Positions 54,591-64,000 of a DNA stretch of 64,000 nucleotides are shown one piece after another. The DNA is taken from positions 22,019,286-22,083,285 of the forward strand of contig OU862913.1 of assembly GCA_917880885.1 (NCBI GenBank), given 5' to 3'. Position 1 is the first letter of the stretch, and every line of letters begins with the position of its first letter. The position numbers were made by a program, and so were the translations under genes. The notes beneath the pieces were generated by a model. It did no database searches, was not told the origin of the DNA, and saw only the letters and a list, made by a program, of their open reading frames with translations. Source of the DNA: Limnephilus marmoratus (taxonomy: Eukaryota; Arthropoda; Insecta; Trichoptera; Limnephilidae).

Positions 54591-55196
54591 TTAGAAAGGA
54601 AAAACACCACGCTTTATAATCGAATCTAAAAAATAGCCACCAAAAAGTAAAATGTACACTTTTATGTACACAAAGTTTAGAATCGCAAATAGAAAAAAAA
54701 TTTTAAACTTCGGGATTTTTTAATAAATTATTTTACATAGAGCTGCAAAAAAGTGAGGTTACAATAAGTGTTTGTTACACATTTGTCTAATAAAATATGT
54801 ATGTGTTTTTATTATTTTTTTTATTATCAGTAACTTTAGTTAGAAAAAAAGTAAGGTGAGCCATTTTGAAAACTTTTTTATGTTTGAATGCAAAATTTTC
54901 ATTTTCATGCAAAGTAAAGCGAAAATATTTTGACCATCTGAAAATAAATGCCAAATTTTTGAAGGGTTAAACGCGTTTTTCTCGAAACTACGATTTTCAA
55001 CCTGGAAGTCTTAAACTGTACGAAAATCCAGTCTCTATGGCACCACGTTGGGATTTTTTTATAAAGGGCTTTCTATTTTTTTGTTTTCCATGAAAATCGA
55101 AAATAAAATTCGCTGGTCCACCATTATTTTAGATGTCAAAATTCAAATTGCGGACGGAAATTTTGATTTCATAGAGGTGTACCTACATTTTAAATA
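54591..55196. other. Unassigned AT-rich stretch
   Basis: No feature recognised. Confidence 0.3.
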
Positions 55197-56270
55197 TCTT
55201 TACATAGTATAAAATGAAGTCGCTCCCGCTGCATGTGCGCTTAGATCTTTTAAACTATGCAACGGATTTTAATGCGGTTTTCACCAATAAATAGAGTGAT
55301 TCAAGAGGAAGGTTTATGTGTATAATACGTGCATATTATAGTAGAGCAGGGTTTCCCAAACTTTTTCTGCGATGGAACACTTTGCAAACCCATAAATTTT
55401 AACGGAACACCTGGCTCATTTTTTGGATTGGTTAATTCCTAATAATATATTTATTTAAAGTTATTACACAATATTTATTAAGTAAATCAGCAATATATGT
55501 ATAAAAAATGGAATACAAACAAAAAAAATGGAATACAAACAATAAAAAAATGGAAAATAAACAACAAAATATGGAATATGAAAAACAAAAAATGGAATAT
55601 GAACAACAAAAAATGGAATATAAACAACAAAAAATGGATTATAAAAAAGAAGTTAATATAAACAACAGCAAAAAATGGAATAAATAAAACAATTAATGAC
55701 ATTGACGATTTTGAGTCCTTGAATTGCATATCTTCTTGATATCAGGCATAATATTTGGAAGTTAAATTCTAATATTTGGTGTGGCGTCGAGCCTGTTCCT
55801 GCACTAGTACACATCGTATACAGCACAGTAATAAATTTCGGAGATTTTGATTAGTAGGTATGTAAAATGAAGGTTTACTGCGATTACACCATAACCACCT
55901 TTTTCCACTTACGTAAAGCTTAGTCTCTCTATCTGGAAGGATCTAGTACCTACCTACTTAAGAACTATTGTGAAATATTTATACAAATAATGAGAATAAT
56001 ATCAGTGGTGTTGAATTATGCATATATGTGTATGTTTTATTAAATTAAATTCTTCCGACAAATTGTCGCGGAACCCCTGTACAGGTTCGGCGGAACCCTA
56101 GGGTTCCGCGGAACACAGTTTGGGAAACCCTGTAGTAGAGAAAAGTCGAGAAATTCAAAGATTCAATTCCGGCAGCGGGCGATGTGAATTTGATATGTTT
56201 GCAAATTAAACAGTTGGCGTTGGTTATAAAGGTTGGGTACGCCACAGCAACGTGTGGCCGAGTCTGCTAG
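55197..56270 (+). mobile_element. Helitron-like element, split by a hAT element
   Basis: Starts TCTTTACATAGTATAAAATG after an A, carries ggttttcaccaataaataga, and ends in the hairpin GCCAC-agcaacgt-GTGGC followed by CTGCTAG|T (56267-56271). The 3' hairpin with CTAG|T is the Helitron signature. Non-autonomous: no Rep/helicase. Confidence 0.8.
55347..56132 (+). mobile_element. hAT-like element, 786 bp
   Basis: Ends CAGGGTTTCCCAAACT and AGTTTGGGAAACCCTG type; exact 8-bp duplication TAGTAGAG at 55339-55346 and 56133-56140. Relative of 52737-53904 by ends and subterminal ggttccgcggaacac. The 80-codon minus frame at 55487-55729 is an F/H/L repeat from a tandem atggaatataaacaacaaaa array and is not a gene. 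Confidence 0.92.
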
Positions 56271-56759
56271 TTTTAAATATTTTGTATTTAACTTTTAGAT
56301 TTTAATATACATACAGCGCGGTGTTTTCTCTTCTAATACCGAGTAGATCATGTTTTATATGATTTGTTCTGAAAAGCGAATAAGTTAGCCTGAATAGTAT
56401 TATGCTGATATTGATTATTATATTATTAATATTTAGGTATGTTATTATATAGCCTTTCTATAACTATATTTCGTGCAGTTGAACACATTTACTAATTCCG
56501 AGAAAGTATTGCCAACTGCATAAAATCTAAGTGGTACAATTAGACTCAGTTCTTGTCAGCATTTAAAAACTTTTGATTTATATCCTTTTGAGAGAAATGT
56601 ATTTTAGTTCATCCGCTTTTTAAAAGTAATACGTATTTTTGACAGTAAATATTATTTGTGAATTGTAAGACGAAAATATCACAATTAAAAACGATCTCTG
56701 ATAAAATAAACACCTGCGTTATTGACGTAATTTGATATATTTATAAATCATTGTACTAT
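56271..56759. other. Unassigned AT-rich stretch
   Basis: No feature recognised. Confidence 0.3.
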
Positions 56760-56763
56760 TTAA

Positions 56764-57417
56764 GAGCGTTTAACCAGCCAGCGGACGAAAATCCACATTT
56801 CGTCGAAAGTTGTTCTTACGATCGTGCAGGGCGGTTACAATGAGAAATATTAATTATACTCCGTACCAGCTTTTTAAAATTATAACTCAAAATCGATTTT
56901 ATTTCATTCCAAATTTGCTTTAATTTTAAAACTATTAAAATAATGTACTTTTTGTAATTATTTTTTGATTGAAAGTAATTATCATTTTTCAATAATGTTT
57001 AAATTAAATAAGAATGTTAAAAAAAGTGAAATTTATTAGTTTGTAAGTGCGCAAATAAATACACAAACGGACCAATTTTCGTCAAGAAACACATGAACGT
57101 ATATATTTTTTAATGATTTTATTTAAACTAAAATTAAAATTCTAAAACATGCGATACCCAGATAATGTATTGATTTATTTTACTGCATGATAATATGATT
57201 TGAAATGGGTGGTATAATACAGAATCTTTTTTGAAAATTTAACAAATCTGCCAACGACCTATGGTATTTATACCTTATTATACTATAAATTTAATGCTAG
57301 ATAAAAGAACAATCTTTCGAAATTCATTTATAATTTTTTGTGGAAAAGAGTCAATACGTCTAAAATCTGATTTAAAATGACATATTTCTTGTTTTCTCTG
57401 GTAACATGTTTTCCCTC
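56764..57417 (+). mobile_element. TTAA-flanked non-autonomous DNA element, copy C
   Basis: TTAA at 56760-56763 and 57418-57421. Starts GAGCGTTTAACCAGCCAGCG. Uninterrupted plus-strand copy that defines the family. Confidence 0.88.
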
Positions 57418-57604
57418 TTAACATTTATTTTTAGTTGTAGTTGCTATTTTTTACAATTGATATCAGAGGCTTCTTACTAGAAGGTGCTTTTGTAAAATTT
57501 GTAAATTGATGGAATGAAGAATCTTAGTGTAAAAAAAAGCTGAAACAAAATTTTGAATTCTATTTTTGATCACTAATTCGTCAATCTAGAACACCATGCC
57601 ATTC

Positions 57605-58060
57605 AATTAAGGCGTGTAGGTACCACCGCCCTGGGAACCATTTATTGGATAACCATTAGGGAACGTACCCATACTACGTGACACTTTTAGGGGGGGGGGG
57701 GGAGTCTTCAAAAGGTCACGCTCCATACAAATGAGCAGCGGATTGCTTAGGATTTTGGTCACCGGGGGGGGGGGGGGGGGGGGGGGGTTAAAAATTGCAA
57801 AAAGTTGGTCACGTAGTTTGGGTACGTTCCCTTACCTCTGACATAGGTCACCCCAAGTGGTACGTTTGGTGACTTAGCAGGGGTGCTCGGGTTCATGGGG
57901 TGAGGTTTGTCCGGGCCTTGGCGGCGGATGCGTCTGCCACCTGCTGCGTGAGAGAGAGACTGGTTGAGGGAGGCCTTTTGACCTTTCCAGTCGGACTCTC
58001 TCGACTCATCGGCTTGCACCGCAGTTGGAGGGATGGATTCATACCGCCTCGACAGAGAAC
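57605..58060 (+). mobile_element. SINE-like family B, split by MITE P6
   Basis: ttattggataacca | P6 | cctctgacataggtcacccc. After the MITE it continues to cttgcaccgcagttggaggg and stops; no hairpin tail. Confidence 0.8.
57659..57831 (+). mobile_element. PIF/Harbinger-type MITE P6
   Basis: TTA at 57656-57658 and 57832-57834; both ends intact; a 26-G run. Comparison with other SINE B copies shows the uninterrupted phrase and confirms the insertion. Confidence 0.92.
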
Positions 58061-58321
58061 TCTGAATTTTTAGCTATAAAGTTATATACATCAAACTCCC
58101 ACACAGTTTCAAACTAAATTAATTAGAAATTATCCGAAAAAAATATTTAAATGAGCGCTTTTATCATTTATGTGACGGCAATAAACGTACTTTCCTTATC
58201 AAAATAATGCTGCAGCTCTTTCAAAAGATGAGATACACAATGTACGTAGGTCTGTTTCTTCTAAAGGAAAAAGTAATCATTTCCTTGCATCTCTTTCACA
58301 CACCGGAATGGGTGTGTGAAA

Positions 58322-58800
58322 GAGCCGCCGAAATACCGAAAATTCCGCCGCCCCGAGAATGTTTAGGGAACGTACCCATACTACGTGACTAACTTTTTGC
58401 AATTTTTAACCCCCCCCCCCCCCCGGTGACCAAAAACCTAAGCAACCCGCCGCTCATTTGAACCAAGCGTGGTATTTTGAAGACCCCACCCCCCGAACGT
58501 GTCACGTAGTATGGGTACGTTCCCTTATTGGATAACCAACACCTCTGCCACAGGTCTCCCCAAGTGGTTCGCTACGTTTGGTGATTTTTCATGGGTGCCT
58601 GGGTTCATGAGGTGAGGTTTGTCTAGGTGTTGGAGGCGGATGACCAGGACACACTGAACCCCAGATTTCTACCCCCCCTTTAAACCGTCTTCTTCCCAGA
58701 ACTCTCCCCTCCTTTCTTTCATAAAAAAAACCCTCCATCAGCATCACCAAAGATGACATAGTCACTGAGGGAAATTATTTTCCTGTGTGGAGCTCATTTA
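58322..58800 (+). mobile_element. SINE-like family B, split by MITE P7
   Basis: ccgccgccccgagaatgt | P7 | ttggataaccaacacctctg, then ggtgcctgggttcatgaggt; a deletion removes the middle; the hairpin tail is at 58733-58795. Confidence 0.8.
58366..58524 (-). mobile_element. PIF/Harbinger-type MITE P7
   Basis: TTA at 58363-58365 and 58525-58527. Opposite orientation to P6. C-run of 17. Same host family and nearly the same site as P6. Confidence 0.92.
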
Positions 58801-58986
58801 AAAAAAAAATACTGCAACGATTTTAGACTTCCGAAAACAATTTTATCGGGAAAAAAAACAATGTTTATTATAAAGGTTTTAAAATGTTCAATGAACTCTC
58901 CCTGTAAATGTTAAAGAAGCTAAAAAGTTTTGCAGTTTTTCGTGGATTGTTGTGAAGTCCAAATTTTAGTAAGTAGCTGATTAATA

Positions 58987-59924
58987 TTAGGTCCTTACAT
59001 ATGAAATTGGGGTTTTGCCGTACTGGCAACTTTGATCTCAAATATCTTCTCTTTGGTTAGGAATTCCAAATTCAAATTTATGCAGCTATTTACTCGTGTA
59101 TTTGTGTTTCGAAAATTATAATTCATTTGTTTTTTCCTTAATTGTTTTTTTCTTTGCGTCACTTAGTTTACAAAATGGAAAACTTGAAATATCGCGTTAT
59201 TTACGAGTACGAGTTCCAGCGTGGCATCAGTGCTGCAGAAACGGCTCGAAGGATTAATGATGTGTATGGCGACGGTGCCGCAAAAGAAAACACAGTGCGT
59301 TTTTTGTTCCAACGTTTTCGTTCTGGTAATTTCGACCTGCAGAACAAGCCCCGTGGACGACCGGAGATCAAAGTTGATAATGAAGAATTGAAGGCTATTG
59401 TGGAAGCGGAGCCATCGCAAACCACGTCCGAGTTAGCTGCAGGCTGCGGTGTTAGTGATAAAACTGTTTTAATCCACTTGAAGCAAATTGGGAAGGTGAA
59501 AAAGCTTGAAAGGTGGGTACCTCACGAATTGAGTGAAGCAAATCAACAAACGCGCGTTAGAACGCTACACCACACACTGCACAACAGACGGCTACCAAAT
59601 TAGAGGAGCTTCAATTGGAATGTCTTAAACATCCACCGTACTCTCCGGACCTTGCCCCAACAGATTACCATTTTTTTCGAAATTTGGATAACTTCTTGCA
59701 ATGGAAAAAATTCAACTCCGATGGGGCAGTCCAAACCGCCTTCAAAGATTTTATTGATTCCCGTCCGAATGGTTTTTTAGTAAAGGGATCGATGAACTAC
59801 CTATGAGATGGCAAAAGTGCATAGATAGCAATGGTACATACTTTAATTAAATAAATATATTATGTTAAAAAAATCGACTTTATGTTCATCCCATACAAAA
59901 CGTTAATTTCATGTAAGAACCTAA
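58987..59924 (+). mobile_element. Internally deleted mariner, copy 2
   Basis: Inverted ends TTAGGTCCTTACATATGAAA and ttcatgtaagaacctaa; TA at 58985-58986 and 59925-59926. Same internal deletion as copy 1 at 47004. 938 bp against about 1.3 kb for an autonomous mariner. Confidence 0.92.
59175..59806 (+). pseudogene. Mariner transposase, central catalytic region deleted
   Basis: ATG 59175 starts MENLKYRVIYEYEFQRGISA, a mariner N-terminus with two helix-turn-helix parts (AAETARRINDVYGDG; TSELAAGCGVSDKTVLIHLK) and the linker WVPHEL. At about 59585 the sequence jumps to the C-terminal block HPPYSPDLAPTDYHFFRNLD in another frame (59615-59806), the third catalytic Asp region. The DEKW block (first Asp) and the HDNARPH-type block (second Asp) are gone. 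It could still bind ends and act as a competitor in trans (inference). Confidence 0.9.
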
Positions 59925-60009
59925 TAATATTATAGTAGTTTTAGAAAAGGATATATTAGATATAGTAAATCAAATTTTCTATCTAAATAAAATATTATTA
60001 AAAAAAAAC

Positions 60010-60085
60010 AAAGCCGGGATTCGAATCAGCGACCTTCAGATTGCTAGTCGAGAGCCTTGCCCCTCGATCATAGAGGCCGTCAATT
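60010..60085 (-). mobile_element. SINE A-type tRNA head
   Basis: The minus strand has GATCGAGGGGCAAGGCTCTC (A-box region) and GATTCGAATCCCGGC-type B-box. The body is not recognisable; A-rich DNA precedes it. Confidence 0.55.
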
Positions 60086-60562
60086 ACGAATGAATCAAGC
60101 CGTGTGTGCTTGGAGGTTCATCCTCTCTTACCCCATGCGTAACGCGCGATTGTTAATATTTATTTGGTTACTTAGACGGCAGTGGAACAATCGCCGGACC
60201 GTGGAAGTCCGCTCTCGGCGCCTACCCTCGCCAGACCGCCTAGCGCCGCGCCGCTGTATCGATCCTTCCCCTTCCCGTCTCCTTCCGCACTCCCTCGGTT
60301 CCCCGGCCGCCGGTAATGTCAGGGGTGCGATCTCACCCCCCGAGGGGAGACGGGAGAGTGGGGGGTTCGACACAGGGTGGTTCGATTATCACTGAACCTT
60401 CCATTTTATGAAACACTACAACGTCTTTGCGTTTCTTTTTACACACAATCATTTATTTTGTATTTTTTCCTGGAAATGGGTCGGGTTTATTATTTATTTG
60501 TTTGTTTGTTTACGCCTTGATGGTTTTTACATGTACGGTAGCATTATAACAAGTATGTAGCA
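60086..60562. other. GC-rich island 60160-60400 with AT-rich flank
   Basis: The island (ccgctctcggcgcctaccct to aggggagacgggagagtggg) is open on both strands, unlike its surroundings. No motif. It could be a LINE 5' UTR or gag-like fragment. The rest is unassigned. Confidence 0.4.
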
Positions 60563-60592
60563 TCTCTACATATTATAAATTAAAGTCCTCCG

Positions 60593-60638
<46 letters not shown>

Positions 60639-60949
60639 TCGCGATAAACTCGAAAACTGCTGAACGGATTTTAATGCGGTTTTCACCAAAATATGGAGTG
60701 TTTCGTGAGGAAGGTTAGGTATATAATTTGTCAAGGATTTGTGTAAATAGGTTGAAAAATAACGATAATTGTAAGAAGTGTCGGAAAAAGTCAAGCCGTC
60801 TGGTAGTTTTCATCGAAAACCCTGCCTAATCCTTTAGGGATATAACAAAACAATGCATGGTGGGATATTCCTCTTTTATAGATCTACAAAAAAGTCCGTT
60901 GTATTTTATTATTTTATTAGCCACAGCAACGCGTGTCCGGGTCAGCTAG
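60563..60949 (+). mobile_element. Helitron-like non-autonomous element, complete
   Basis: Starts TCTCTACATATTATAAATTA after an A; (GTCT)n microsatellite 60598-60638; ggttttcaccaaaatatgga; 3' end GGGTCAGCTAG followed by T at 60950. The sub-terminal hairpin GCCAC/GTGTC is partly mutated. 387 bp, no coding capacity. Confidence 0.85.
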
Positions 60950-61034
60950 TCATAAGTATATAGTACATAAAATAATATACAGAGCATGAAAGACATAAGT
61001 ACGCACAACATAAGTAGGTATCAGTATTCGATAA

Positions 61035-61306
61035 GGGGTCGTCCATTAATCACGTGATGTTTTTTAGCAACTTTTTAACCCCCCCCCCCCCTTGGTGATA
61101 TGTGGTGAGGTTTTAGACTAACCCCCCCCCCCCCCCAAAAATCACGTGTATTTTTTCAGTACAAAGTATTTAGAAATTTTCAGAATATTATCACGAAAAA
61201 TAAATACACGTGATATCTCATTTTACCCGCCCCCTCCGGTGATATTTCGTGATTTTTCCGAACCCCCCCCCCCCTTTCGAGCTTCACGTGATTAATGGAC
61301 GACTTC
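61035..61306. mobile_element. Second PIF/Harbinger-type MITE family (GGGGTCGTCCATTAATCACG)
   Basis: Inverted ends GGGGTCGTCCATTAATCACG and CACGTGATTAATGGACGAC; TAA at 61032-61034 and 61307-61309. The core carries C-runs and repeated atcacgtg. Same 3-bp target and homopolymer-rich design as family P, but a different sequence. Confidence 0.75.
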
Positions 61307-61309
61307 TAA

Positions 61310-61800
61310 GTAAATTGTTAACAAAGGAGTTCAACCAGCAGATTCGTATTTGGGCTCAGGCAACAGTAGATTCAATAATTATTGTCACAATATCACACAA
61401 AATATGATTCCAAACATACTAGAAGCATACCGGTTTTGCAGCGATGTAAAACATTTTTAACGATTATAAAAGTAGGTAATTTTCTTGTAATGTATATATA
61501 TTTTTTTTTGCTATTATAAATGTATCTACGTATGTTTTTTATTATTATGAAAAAATAAAAGGTACACAGCAATTACATATATAAAGAAGTAAGTAGGTAC
61601 TATGAATGTAGTTACAGAGCAGTGGGTATTACATTTGTTACTGTTAACAATCTGAAACATTTAAGGATTTTTGCATCTGCATACATGTCATATACGCTTT
61701 TTGAAGGTAGCGATGTTTTTATAAAAAATAGCTTTCGCCTTTTTTATTAAATAAATAGAGACAAATATGTCCATGTTACAAATAGTACCGAATTACTAAT
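61310..61800. other. Unassigned AT-rich stretch
   Basis: No feature recognised. Confidence 0.3.
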
Positions 61801-62261
61801 GCGGGCTACAGACCTTCAGTTTTAACTGTACAGTTTAACTGTACAGTCGAACTGTACAGATAAATCGTTAGGTGTGTAGGACAAAAGTTGAACTGTACAG
61901 TTTAACTGAGATCTAATCAAAATACGAATAGATAAAACTGTACAGTTAAAACTGACAGTGTGTAGCCAAAAACTGTACAGTTTCGTCAGTTTTGTCGCAG
62001 TTTCTTTTAATACACTCATTAAATTAATACAAATTTCTCTTTTAATACAAATAATTAATTTAATTTTAATTTCGCTTTTATTTTTCATTTAAAATAACCA
62101 GTTTCTTTTAATACATCTTTAGCCCTGTAACGGCTAAAGGGCCGTCTAGGGAGGCCATTGTTGATAAAAACTGAAAGATCTCGCAGTTTTACTTGAATGT
62201 GTGTAGGCTGTATGGACCTACGATTTAACTGTACAGTTAAAACTGAAGGTCTGTGGCCCGC
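61801..62261. mobile_element. Inverted-repeat element packed with CTGTACAG palindromes
   Basis: The left end GCGGGCTACAGACCTTCAGT and the right end ACTGAAGGTCTGTGGCCCGC are inverted repeats of about 37 bp. The palindrome AACTGTACAGTT or its core occurs at least seven times, near both ends. The target duplication was not resolved. The ORF at 61822-62088 is not supported. Confidence 0.75.
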
Positions 62262-62285
62262 TTAAGATATCAGCCGGACAATATT

Positions 62286-62905
62286 TGGGAGGCGGGTATG
62301 GGTACCGCCGCCCCGGGAAGCGTGTTTCCAAAATCTATTCCAGTTCAGTCGAATTGTTCTAAAATCTAGATAAAATAATCTTTCCAATGTGTATATTAGA
62401 AATTAATAATTTCATTTCTAAATGTTTAAATTTTGATATTGAAAACTGATCCGATATAGGTTTTGGAAATACTCCCCCGGGAATCATTTGTTGGATAACC
62501 AACACCTCTGCCGTAGGTCACCCCAAGTGGTTCGCTACGTTTGGTGACTTAGCAGGGGTGCCCGGGTTTATGGGGTGAGGTTTGTCCAGGTATTGGTGGC
62601 GGTGCGTCTGCCTGCGGAGCGACTGGCCGGATCGAGAGAGACTGATTGATGGAGGTCTTTTGACCTTTCCAGCCGGGCTCTCTCGACCCGTCGCCTTGCA
62701 CCGCAGTTGGAGGGATGGATCCATACGTCCATCACTCCCGGACACACTGACCCCAGGATTCCTATCCACCCCTCATACCTTTTTCCTTCTCAGAACTTCC
62801 TGTCCTTCCCTTCCTTAAAAAGACCCTCCAAACAGCATCCCCTGAGATAACAGGCCCAAGGAAATTATTTTCCTCGGGCCTCCTGTCGGGAGCTAATGTA
62901 ACAAA
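62286..62905 (+). mobile_element. SINE-like family B, split by a 155-bp insertion
   Basis: ttgggaggcgggtatgggta at the 5' end; insertion 62320-62474; then catttgttggataaccaaca through to the hairpin tail (62827-62900, inner stem GGCCCAAGG/CCTCGGGCC). The longest copy, with all blocks. Confidence 0.85.
62320..62474. mobile_element. Mutator-like MITE (155 bp)
   Basis: Inverted ends GCGTGTTTCCAAAATCTAT and ATAGGTTTTGGAAATACTC; exact 9-bp duplication CCCCGGGAA at 62311-62319 and 62475-62483. A 9-bp duplication is the Mutator hallmark. Removing it restores the SINE B phrase. Confidence 0.75.
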
Positions 62906-63370
62906 AAAATGTTTGAAGTGAAAACTTTTTTAGCACCGTTGTGATTTCAAACTCGATGAAACGAAAACGATCGACACTAAAAAGAGACAAACACATACAT
63001 CTATAAGATTTAGCCTGTGAGAGAATGAGATAGACCAATCGGTGTCCTCTTTGTGCAGTGCTTCGTAGAATAAAATGTAAAATAATTTTTAATAGACCCT
63101 ACAATTATCCTACTCCTGATATTCTGCATTCGCTTCATTCTCTCGATGTTTAATTTTCTGAAGGTTTCACTTCTACTGCGTGTGAACTGCACACATGATT
63201 TTTTTTAGTGACACTTCTTTAGCAACGGTGATCGTTATGATCACCGTTGTTTGAAACGAAAATGACACTACAAAGACAAACACATTCTCGTACATCTGTA
63301 GGATTTATTTAGCCTGCGAGATAATGAGATAGAATGAAATCTTACCTACTTACGAAGCGTCAAGCTGCAT
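62906..63370. mobile_element. SINE C-type bodies, two in tandem
   Basis: 62915-63190 (aaactcgatgaaacgaaaac, ggtgtcctctttgtgcagtg) and 63205-63360 (gtttgaaacgaaaatgacac, gcctgcgagataatgagat). The hairpin CAACGGTGATC-ataac-GATCACCGTTG is at about 63223-63250. No tRNA head is attached. Confidence 0.55.
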
Positions 63371-63374
63371 TCGT

Positions 63375-64000
63375 TGGCCGCTTTTTTTTACATTAACTCC
63401 ACACAGGAGGCCCTGAGGAAAATAATTACCCTCAGAGCCTACGTCATCTGGGATGCTGTGTGGGGGGTCTTTTTGAGGAGAGGAAGGAATGAACATTGGT
63501 CTTGAAGAGACCCATGTTGTAGGAAGGAGAAAACACAGAGGCCGGAAAATCATTCTACAGCCGAGCTGTTGAACACAAGAACGAGTCGAAGAAACAACCC
63601 GTTCTCATGTGACAAATGTTGGGCACGCGTTTGGCGTGTTTCCCGACTATGCACCGGTGCCGAAGGGATCAATGATGCTAGTTCTTCGGAGCATCTTCCA
63701 TTGTAATACCGGTAGAACAAGGATAGCATTCCCACCCGACGCCTGTGCTCTAAAGATTGCAATCCGTCTGTTAAGATGGGAGAATCTATTAAGAGGACCG
63801 CCCGTTTCTGCGCAGAGTCGAGGGTATTTTTCAGGTATTTCGGAGCTCCAGACCAGAGGTGGCTGCCAAATTCAACCTTGGGGCGCACTTGTGATTTGTA
63901 CAGGGTTAGCAGTTGTGTACTGTTAAAGTATCTGCGGGCCCTGTACAGTACGCCCAGTTTTTGGGAGGCTATCTTTACTCTGGCTTCGATGGAGCCCCCA
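63375..64000 (-). pseudogene. Hairpin-tail LINE RT C-terminus, copy 3 (runs off the window)
   Basis: The minus strand matches 350-985: VEFGSHLWSGAPKYLKNTLD, LEHRRRVGMLSLFYRYYNGR, then a deletion and frameshift near 63610 (the hlytvdich stretch is lost). The 3' hairpin is at 63392-63461 and poly-A (T) at 63385-63391. The 5' part lies beyond base 64000. Confidence 0.85.

Noticed and set aside
55487..55729. 80-codon F/L/H-rich frame that looks like a membrane protein
   Set aside because: Translation of a short tandem repeat inside a non-coding hAT element.
59163..59425. Minus-strand frames opposite mariner copy 2
   Set aside because: Antisense shadows of the transposase.

Overview
This is AT-rich eukaryotic nuclear DNA, almost certainly from an insect and most likely a moth or butterfly. 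The main reasons are the Helitron-like family with (CTGT)n near its start and the end GGGTCAGCTAG|T, the RTE tails ending in (GTTA)n or (GAT)n, the mariners, and the tRNA-derived SINEs. There are no operons or bacterial signals. I found no convincing complete host gene. One weak candidate terminal exon lies at 52571-52734. The window reads as a graveyard of mobile elements inserted into one another, as in heterochromatin or a sex-limited chromosome (inference).

Layout. 1-2.3 kb: a TTAA-flanked DNA element (copy A) holding a LINE fragment, a second TTAA element and a PIF/Harbinger-type MITE. 2.4-6.1 kb: a 92-bp inverted repeat, a LINE reverse-transcriptase (RT) end and a tandem array. 6.1-12.1 kb: a SINE broken by a TTAA MITE (itself holding a PIF MITE), directly followed by a 2.6-kb hAT-like element that holds another hAT MITE; then an RTE end. 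12.5-22.3 kb: Helitron with nested Tc1/mariner, more TTAA copies, an element with compound tandem-repeat ends, and a LINE split by a SINE. 22.4-26.1 kb: hAT remnant with three nested insertions, then a LINE with a PIF MITE. 26.4-27.1 kb: an 11-bp satellite. 28-31 kb: Helitron, SINEs and a Penelope-like fragment. 31.4-35.7 kb: the most complete element, a two-ORF LINE (ORF1, endonuclease, RT, poly-A) with two frameshifts, each in an A-run. 35.8-46.5 kb: LINE, RTE and SINE remnants and minisatellites. 47-60 kb: two internally deleted mariners sharing one deletion, a foldback-like minisatellite, and two hAT elements with exact 8-bp target duplications. 60-64 kb: Helitron, a second Harbinger-type MITE, an element packed with CTGTACAG palindromes, a Mutator-like 155-bp insertion, and a LINE fragment running off the end.

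The strongest functional signal is a two-tier hairpin at the 3' end of one LINE family (copies at 0.9, 37.9 and 63.4 kb). It is shared by an unrelated-looking SINE-like family of at least nine copies. This fits a LINE/SINE partnership through a common RT recognition structure. Target-site duplications were read directly at both ends of many elements, and several are confirmed by an uninterrupted relative elsewhere in the window. Family names rest on motifs and end structure seen by eye; no database search was possible.
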